Source of the DNA: Diphasiastrum complanatum
Taxonomy: Eukaryota > Streptophyta > Lycopodiopsida > Lycopodiales > Lycopodiaceae
Length of the DNA: 64,000 nt
Direction of reading: 5' to 3'
NCBI GenBank assembly: GCA_029204225.1
Contig: CM055107.1
Coordinates: forward strand, 1,911,218 to 1,975,217
Made by a program: the position numbers and the translations under genes. Under the pieces are notes generated by a model. That model made no database searches. It was not told the origin of the DNA and saw only the letters and a list, made by a program, of their open reading frames with translations. Positions 58,083 through 64,000 of the stretch are shown piece after piece (within the stretch, counting starts at the first letter, position 1; each line of letters starts with the position of its first letter).

Positions 58083-58842
58083 ATAATGTTTGTGTTACCC
58101 TTTGATTTCCTGGTATTGTTTGACGTAGGCTTCATTTCAACACCATTATCTTGATGGGGAGAGTGTCGCTACAATTCCAGTATCAGCTGGGAATGAATTG
58201 CTGCCGGCAGACTCTAGTATTGCTGTCAATACATCTTATAATGCATCTGAACATTCCAGTGTAACTGTGGATGTGCCACAGGTGTGCATTGTTCACTCAG
58301 ATGGCCATTGTGTCTTATATTACATGAAATTTTTATGATGTGATTTTAGGAATATTATAGGTCAAAAGACTGATTGCATTGTTCGGACGATTATTTATTC
58401 TCTATTGTTTTCATCGCTACTATAGCATTTAATTGGACAACAAGAGGAAGACCAAATGGCCTTAAGCCCAGGCTCTGCATCCGAGCAAGTAGAACAACTG
58501 CAGCAGGAGGTAATCCAGCCTTTACCTCCGACCAGGCAGCGCCAACAGCATAACCCGCCACAAAATGGAGGGGTTCCCAGAGGTGGTGGCTATCAAGGGG
58601 CAAGGGGCAGTGGACGAGGCTATGGATATGGAATGGGTGGTCGAGGTCGGGGATATGCTAATGGCCGTGGCAACAGAGGTGGTCGTGGATATTCCTATGG
58701 CCGTGGTGGACAATTTTATGACCAGGGTGGCTACTATCCAAGGAATCAGTATGGCGGGAGAAGTGGCCGCAGTGGCCGTGGCGGGTTTGTTAATGACCAT
58801 GTGAACGGCGAGCCTACGGCAGCTGTTACTGGTCAAGCTTGA
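43274..58842 (+). CDS. Caprin-like RNA-binding protein gene (five coding exons)
   Basis: Exons: 43274-44213, 44341-44546, 46182-46202, 58129-58281, 58426-58842, giving about 578 residues with every junction in phase and GT/AG borders. Residues 28-100 form a basic coiled coil (SKRLRALKKKYNKILQIEE, TKIAVAVLIDEYEKLRQPL) resembling the dimerisation region of animal caprins, which bind mRNA in stress granules. An acidic middle and a conserved LSEAQVADLLNLMYFARLFD region follow. The C-terminal 90 residues are Gly/Arg-rich (RGG-type; GGRGRGYANGRGNRGGRG), typical of RNA binding. The ATG at 43274 is the first in the frame. The protein is probably cytoplasmic. Introns 2 and 3 hold LINE, Penelope-like, hAT and copia remains, yet the coding exons are intact, which indicates selection. 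The caprin relation is inferred from motif pattern. Confidence 0.8.
44341..44546 (+). CDS. Caprin-like gene, exon 2
   Basis: It follows acceptor CTGCTCTAG and ends at CATCAG before GTATTTCC. It codes NTGLRERLNRILSSEYF and an Ala-rich stretch. 206 bases plus one from exon 1 leave phase 0. Confidence 0.75.
44547..46181 (+). other. Intron 2 of the caprin-like gene
   Basis: It contains G- and C-rich homopolymer patches (44895-44905, 44960-44990), the LINE fragment at 45255-45830 and T-rich sequence near its acceptor. Confidence 0.6.
45255..45830 (-). pseudogene. LINE reverse transcriptase fragment in intron 2
   Basis: On the minus strand, HYSITDHIITPRSIIEQVKH then RRKRGYCCFADFRK, and after a frameshift KAFDSVSWPLLIQKLQD, match the RT palm entry of plant LINEs ('ST.DHI.TLR.IIE ... 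YCCFVDFRKAFD'). Further minus-strand sequence to about 45255 is out of frame. The fragment is short and inactive. Confidence 0.65.
46182..46202 (+). CDS. Caprin-like gene, putative 21-base micro-exon
   Basis: TTTCAG precedes and GTGCAT follows a 21-base segment coding VQDGPVQ in phase 0. Skipping it would also keep the frame, so it may be alternative or may not be an exon at all. Confidence 0.45.
46365..46392. repeat. GC-rich hairpin
   Basis: AGCCCCCC (46365-46372) and GGGGGGCT (46385-46392) form an 8-bp stem around a 12-base loop, inside a C/G-rich block at 46340-46445 in an AT-rich intron. It may be the core of a short non-autonomous element. Confidence 0.65.
46446..47870. other. Intronic DNA with a possible primer site, no gene
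   Basis: A primer-site variant, TGGTATCATAGC on the minus strand, lies at 47505-47516. A small hairpin, GGGGTCC-AAATG-GGACCCC with one extra G, lies near 47643. Otherwise AT-rich and unrecognised. Confidence 0.35.
47871..48900 (+). pseudogene. Penelope-like reverse transcriptase remnant
   Basis: The plus strand shows FQQTIGIYMGTNCAVHLANF, then in other frames VRRYIDDLFVRDLP (catalytic YxDD as YIDD), KCNFLDLSI, and NILDSVKYGVITSQFHRFSR. These match the Penelope-type order 'F.Q..GIPMGTNCAP.LAN', 'RYIDDIF', 'FLDL.I' and 'GI..SQF.RF.R.CS'. Several stops and frame changes break it, and no GIY-YIG nuclease is readable. The 3' end is taken as the TGCTTGGGTAYTG motif near 48865, shared with 57809. 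Confidence 0.65.
49334..49418. repeat. Compound (TG)11(AG)31 microsatellite
   Basis: A TG run of about 22 bases changes directly into an AG run of about 62 bases. No coding meaning. Confidence 0.97.
49419..50583. other. Intronic DNA, no gene recognised
   Basis: Short open frames on both strands only; none has a domain. Confidence 0.35.
50584..52464 (-). pseudogene. hAT-type transposase remnant (DUF659 region)
   Basis: Minus-strand exons with GT/AG borders carry, in order, FFSECDIPFVVADTWVFKE (51990-52050), GRYGCTILSDGRTDIRRRS (51850-51800), FLRGVDATRGGG, VEHVVQVVTDNAANCKQMG, WTPCAAHCIDLLIHDL, KRRVLALFRTFSSLDLKKP, APTRFAFFFLVLQRLI, and EARWDYFHRPIHVVAHMLHP (about 50860). These follow the plant hAT/DUF659 pattern, with the catalytic region (TDNAANC, H...D) recognisable. 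The Trp of the SDGWTD box is Arg. The N-terminal BED finger and the C-terminal dimerisation domain could not be read. It is antisense within intron 3 of the caprin-like gene. Confidence 0.75.
52547..54116 (-). pseudogene. Unrecognised antisense frame cluster
   Basis: Minus-strand frames at 54116-53760 (IDRATCIAAEPDDKVLCLID, LETLDWVKIHLDFIKKKD), 53703-53332 (DVKYLWSLVERLNSNLPAIL, GAYPLLTCLLLYLKNFGL, TDKEVQTCRFAALHKN), 53215-52979 (RQYMLDVAIELSKAPTTKLL) and 52831-52547 have a protein-like composition and a common direction. They therefore look like pieces of one broken gene of more than 450 residues. A parallel acidic frame at 53640-53790 (FLDDLDEDSTSQLELFSQD) may also be coding. I recognise no family. 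It lies just downstream of a copia gag start, so it may be a retroelement passenger. Confidence 0.35.
54270..54847 (-). pseudogene. Copia gag start and leader
   Basis: On the minus strand, ENNDRLTSSDYSTWKVRMES near 54395-54330 is the N-terminal motif of copia Gag ('..L...NY..W...M...L'). It follows a primer site by about 450 bases. No further copia domain is present downstream in the minus direction, so this is the 5' part of a truncated element. Confidence 0.65.
54848..54859 (-). promoter_or_regulatory. Primer-binding site of the copia fragment
   Basis: Minus-strand TGGTATCAGAGC, directly adjacent to a TG at 54860 where a minus-strand LTR ending in CA would begin. Confidence 0.75.
54860..57524. 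other. Probable LTR start followed by unassigned repeat DNA
   Basis: The first few hundred bases are in the position of a copia LTR (minus strand), but its far end cannot be placed. A stretch near 55810-55850 resembles 4850-4890, so older repeat sequence shared with the left end of the window is present. No gene is recognised. Confidence 0.35.
57525..57910 (+). repeat. Penelope-like 3' fragment, second copy
   Basis: Collinear with 48570-48895: TATTTCAGCTTTTGGTATGT, a CT-rich stretch, then TATGCTTGGGTACTGATTAG at 57808. The terminal motif is repeated 68 bases later (TTTGCTTGGGTACTG at 57876). No coding region remains. Confidence 0.5.
58052..58079 (+). repeat. (CT)14 tract before the exon 4 acceptor
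   Basis: 28 bases of CT ending about 50 bases before the acceptor of exon 4. It may act as part of an extended polypyrimidine tract. Confidence 0.9.
58129..58281 (+). CDS. Caprin-like gene, exon 4
   Basis: 51 codons starting ASFQHHYLDGESVATIP and ending TVDVPQ before GTGTGC. The acceptor is TTTGACGTAG, with a (CT)14 tract about 50 bases upstream. Confidence 0.75.
58426..58842 (+). CDS. Caprin-like gene, exon 5 (Gly/Arg-rich tail)
   Basis: Acceptor CTACTATAG, then HLIGQQEEDQMALSPGS and a Gln-rich stretch leading to the RGG-like region (GGYQGARGSGRGYGYGMG) and stop TGA at 58840-58842. Low-complexity Gly/Arg/Tyr composition. Confidence 0.85.
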   Translation, partial: HLIGQQEEDQMALSPGSASEQVEQLQQEVIQPLPPTRQRQQHNPPQNGGVPRGGGYQGARGSGRGYGYGMGGRGRGYANGRGNRGGRGYSYGRGGQFYDQGGYYPRNQYGGRSGRSGRGGFVNDHVNGEPTAAVTGQA

Positions 58843-61800
58843 GATAGTCGTTTGAATCTGATTGAGCTTGCAATAATATGTATGGCTGGTAGTGAAGATG
58901 GTACTCAGTGGGACTCTAGTGCAATACAGTACTGGAGATTCAACTTTAGTGAAGCAGCATAAGCTGTTTACTTGTCCGTTGTTATGTGGACAACTACCCT
59001 TTAATTGTTGTCTTAGGCATGCAAATTGCTGTTTGACCATGATTATCTGCTATGAATCACTTGTTTTGGTTTTTCAAAACATTTCAGTGGAAGCTGCCTA
59101 ATATTTTAGTCGATACAACAGCTAGTCTCTCTTGTCAAAGCTTCTCAGACATTGACTGAAATCTAGGTTCATGAAGTTGAAAGTCTTGAGGTTTTTCCAC
59201 TTATGCCATACCAATCATATACGATTAAAGATTGTTGTGTCTTTTGGTTGAGGCAAAGAAGTAAGCTCCATGGTTTTACAGTTGGTCAGGAAATAGAGAA
59301 TGAGCTGAAATGTTGCAGCATATTGTGCATATTGGTGAAATTTAAAGTTTAGTGTCAGCTTAGAGTTTGCAGGACCTGAAAACTTTACAGAATCCAAGAT
59401 ATATCTATGATTCTTTGATCACCTTACCTGAAAACTGAAACTGACATCGTGTTTGCAAATATTTTACTTGCATATGTTAATTTTCTCACGTATTCAAGTA
59501 TGTATGAGTAGGGGTAGTAGTGGATGATCATAGATTGGAATTTCACCTATTCTAAAGAGGTGTTATGCAAGGTTTCTTAAATTTTAGAAGCCCCATATTA
59601 AAGGTTTGGTATATCTAACTCACTCTACTTGTCTCATGAGGTTTGGTGTTTAGACTTCAATTAACTGCACAAAATGGACACACGAGAAAAAAAAACAGAC
59701 TATTTGTGATGGCTATGATTTTTATTGGGGGAATATGTGATGGATTCAAGGGATATGATTGAACAATGGAGCTGTAAGAGAACCTTCAAGACTATTACAT
59801 TTTGATAGGAGAACGTGGTGGAGAGAAATTTAGGGACGACTCTTCGTATTAATCTAGGCAAGCAGCTTGACAGAATCTGGTATTTTTAAAGGATATGCTA
59901 ACACTGGCCTTGAATCATAACCATCCTTCCCACATAAGATGTAGCTCTTTTGCAGCTGGTGGAATCAATATATATGATATTCCCTCCTATTTTGTTGGCT
60001 TGACAATTATGCCTTTGCTTATCTCATGACGGTATCCCGAAGGGACATTGTTTTCTATAGCGAGGCTATCAGTATACATACATGATCCCCAAATGTTAAT
60101 TAGTGCTCTTGTCAATAAATTTTCATGTTTGATTCAAGATTTTGTATGTCTTAGGTGCATTGCGCTACATAGATTGGCATCATTTCATGAGATGAGATTG
60201 CAGAAAGAGTGGACATTGTCTTATCGTTGTTGAGCTCTGTGTTAATCTATGGTCAGTAAACCTATTCATGAAACTTCACATCAGTTTATTGACCATGTCA
60301 TGAAATACATGATTAACTATAGGCATGTGGGTTAGGTCAGGCGGAATTTAATGTTTCTATTCATTGTAATTTTAGGAACAATCATCAACTGTGACATGAT
60401 CAAGAAAAGCAGCTTAATTTGCTTTATTTTCCTGATTTCCATCTTCTCGGTTGGTGTGTTGTGCTTATTGAGCATGTCCTGTCTTCGGCACACATGTTCA
60501 ACTTGAATGTCAATATGGGGCTTGTTTGTTGTGATATGCTCTGTGGTGAATAACATGGTCAACGGGGTAGTCAGTTTGCATCATGTTTTTTCTCCCAATG
60601 GCAGATACAAAATTTACACTTGAATTCTACTACTAGGTCTTTGATCTTTGGCAGAGAAACAAATGCGCGTTGGTTTACATGATTTAATAGTACATGAAAA
60701 CTTTGTAGCTAATGTAAGAGTTTCACGATTATCTGTTGTAAATTAAAAGTGTTTCCCATTGAAAGCAATTTTTTTTTGAAGGAATGGGGTTTGGGAGTCG
60801 TGTATTGTATGTTGAGTTGAATTTAAAATTAAGTACGTAGATGAGTTCCTTTGTCTTCTTCAAGTATTTGCATTTCTACATTTTACAAAAGCATATCAAC
60901 TCAAAGTTTTCTAGATCAACCCAAATTTGTGCCAAAGCAGCTTTTGAACTCTATGCTATATGTTGGTCAAGATTAAACCAAAATCTATGCTGTAGCAACT
61001 TTGCAGCATGATCATGTCTTTAAAGAAATATATACAGGAAGTGTCTCTTTTTTGATTTTGTTCTTTCTCATTTTGTTTGCAATTTGCAAAATCATTTGCA
61101 TCGTAGAATGAACTTGATTTTATATTGACTTATTGCGATGGGAAAAGTCTTTTTGTTTACTATGAGGTCATTCCTTGCTATTCTGAAAGGTTGCAAGGCA
61201 AGTATGTGACAATCTCCTTTGGGGCTACTATTGCAAAAGGAGCTTCCTAATAGGAAGAATGCTTTGATATAATCCACAATTGGCAATCAGTGAACAAATG
61301 TGTTAAATTCTCGTCAACAATTTGAAGCTTCGGACACATTTGGTTTGTATGAAATATTTGATTTAGCTTGTTTGATTTATGGATATATCCTCTCTTCAGA
61401 TATTGTGCTTAGTGTAATCTCCTTCCCTTGATTATTTAGAAGCATTTACTATATGCTTTCCCTTGAGTGTTAATTAGGGTATCCCAATGCAATTGCCAGT
61501 TTTTGGAAGCATTTATTGGTAAGATACTATTCCTTGCATGTTAGTTGAGCTGTCCTAGGGCATGTTCCAATTTTTTCTCTCTATTCGAAGTATTGATCTC
61601 TTGTATCATTTCATAGACTATGTTTTGGGTTTCAACTTGATGATTTCTTCTAGCATTGAAGTTGGAATCAATGGCCCATTTAAGTTTTTGTGAAACATCT
61701 TCCTTCAAGTAGGTTTGCATATCTTCATGAAACTACTTTACCATTCCCTCTAGTCATGTGGTCTTCTTCCTACTATGATTGGTGAGAGCTTGTTGTAGTT

Positions 61801-62448
61801 GATTTTACATAAAGTTCCTATTTTTAGAAGTAACCAATGTTTTCTCCTTATTGCAATTTTTTGTTTTGTTTTGTGAAAGTTCCTATTATTAGAGTAACTT
61901 ACATTCTTGACAAACTGAAAGTTGATGCTATCTCTTTATGATCAATGCTCCTATTGAAGAGAGAATGTTGCAACGAGGATTTTCCTTCAGGTTAACTATC
62001 TCTAGTAACTAGGTGTATATTAGTTCTATGTAGCTTGCTTGCTTGTGGAGCTCTTTTAGTTTCTTCTGGTCCCTAGTTCTTTAAATTCGTAATTAATTTT
62101 TTTGTGCAATTCCTTTGACCATTACTACTAGTGGGACATTTTTCTTAGAGATTGAAGCCTCTTCTTTTGACAAAGTTTTCCAAATGAAGCTCTATTGATA
62201 CTGGTTGATGAGCTAAGGTGGTGATCCTCATATGTAGTATCAACATATTTCCACTCTTAATTAGCCATAAATTCCTAGATGGGATGAGTATAATCTTTCA
62301 TCATATTTTTTACCGTTTCGTGTGTGTAGTCACTCTGCCATCTGCCCAGTTACCTACATGGGGGCAACCACCACAAGGAGTAGAGGTTATTTTTGATCTC
62401 TTACAAACTCAGATTACATGGCCATGAAGCTTTTCAAGCCTCTGTGGG
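58843..62448. other. 3' flank of the caprin-like gene, no further gene
   Basis: The first few hundred bases are presumably 3' UTR. After that the DNA is AT-rich with no domain in any frame. Many short frames occur, none convincing. Confidence 0.45.
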
Positions 62449-62763
62449 ATGCTATATTGTAGGCCTGATATCCAAGATGAGTTAAGGCAAGTGAAAAACA
62501 ATGAAGTGGTTCAGAACGTAGATATGAGCTTACTTCACATAGGTGTTGCTAAAGGTCTAAGCAAACTTGTTGTCTCAAAATCATATGACATTGGCAACTT
62601 TCAAAAGTACGTGCATTATCCAAGGACATTCGGAACAAGGATAAAGCCCAACTACAACCCTAGATTTATAACAAGATCATCTTGTTGTTGTATGCTTGAT
62701 GATGACCATGAACATGAACAAGCAAATACATGCAAAGAAGACAATAGAGATTCACAAAATTAA
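62449..62763 (+). CDS. Unrecognised 104-codon frame
   Basis: An uninterrupted frame with a His/Cys/Asp-rich end (RSSCCCMLDDDHEHEQ). No domain is recognised and there is no supporting neighbour; it may be chance. Confidence 0.15.
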   Translation: MLYCRPDIQDELRQVKNNEVVQNVDMSLLHIGVAKGLSKLVVSKSYDIGNFQKYVHYPRTFGTRIKPNYNPRFITRSSCCCMLDDDHEHEQANTCKEDNRDSQN

Positions 62764-63811
<1,048 letters not shown>

Positions 63812-64000
63812 CTCCTCTATTTTTCTCCCTAGATTTAGCATGAGGAATGCTTGAAATTGATAGGACCTCTAGATTCCCACCTCTCTCCATGATTGGACCA
63901 ACTAGCTTGAACCTCACAATATGATTGGCCAAGTGATTTGCACCTCTAAACAAGATTGGGTCAACCATTTTTCATCTCTTAATGTGATTGGATTTAGAAT

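Larger units (their letters stand above)
46203..58128 (+). other. Intron 3 of the caprin-like gene, about 11.9 kb
   Basis: It is bounded by GTGCATTAA and GACGTAG. It houses a GC-rich hairpin, a Penelope-like RT remnant, a compound microsatellite, a hAT transposase remnant, an unrecognised frame cluster, a copia leader with primer site, and a second Penelope-like 3' fragment. All hAT, copia and unknown frames are antisense to the gene, while the Penelope-like pieces are in the sense direction. Confidence 0.6.

Noticed and set aside
58522-59040. 172-codon minus-strand frame over the last caprin-like exon
   Set aside because: It is an antisense shadow of the Gly/Arg-rich repeat.

Overview
This window reads as nuclear DNA of a land plant with a large, repeat-rich genome. 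Three things point that way: Ty3 and Ty1 retroelements, initiator-Met tRNA primer sites typical of plant LTR elements, and a plant caprin-like RNA-binding gene whose third intron is about 12 kb. Long introns and a Penelope-like reverse transcriptase remnant favour a gymnosperm, fern or lycophyte over a compact angiosperm genome, but the sequence alone does not settle the lineage. The only convincing host gene is the caprin-like one. Nearly everything else is transposon remains in several nested layers.

Layout. 1-7.2 kb: low-information DNA, long (TC)n and (GA)n tracts, a degenerate minus-strand Ty3 integrase near 3.3-3.66 kb, and an isolated minus-strand LTR with primer site (about 7.16-7.69 kb). 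7.7-12.4 kb: decayed plus-strand Ty3 pol. Its integrase is split by a 1,236-bp solo LTR (10606-11841) flanked by a perfect 5-bp duplication. 13.5-16.3 kb: a third reading frame ('A') followed by LTR-like DNA. 16.4-26.1 kb: first copy of a two-gene element, with gene B (+) converging on gene C (-); its C gene is interrupted by a Ty1/copia element (19.8-25.7 kb). 26.9-29.8 kb: minus-strand Ty3 fragment. 32.0-38.3 kb: second copy of the B/C element, here with a divergent Ulp1-like protease remnant ('D', -) and a repeat-rich promoter region. 38.4-40.5 kb: second copy of A plus its LTR-like tail. 41.8-42.1 kb: MITE-like inverted repeats. 43.3-58.8 kb: the caprin-like gene. Its introns hold a LINE fragment, a Penelope-like fragment, a hAT transposase remnant, an unrecognised open-frame cluster and a copia leader. 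58.8-64 kb: intergenic DNA with another (CT)n tract.

The most interesting object is the B/C element. Two diverged copies about 16 kb apart share the same convergent gene pair, the same intron positions and the same motifs in C. Those motifs include an Asp-bearing LD motif, AGD, HPCLYC, SSQGxEKSH and QHGGT. C looks like a DDE-type transposase of a family I cannot name. Both copies are broken by stops and frameshifts, and the third frame A lies next to the pair both times.
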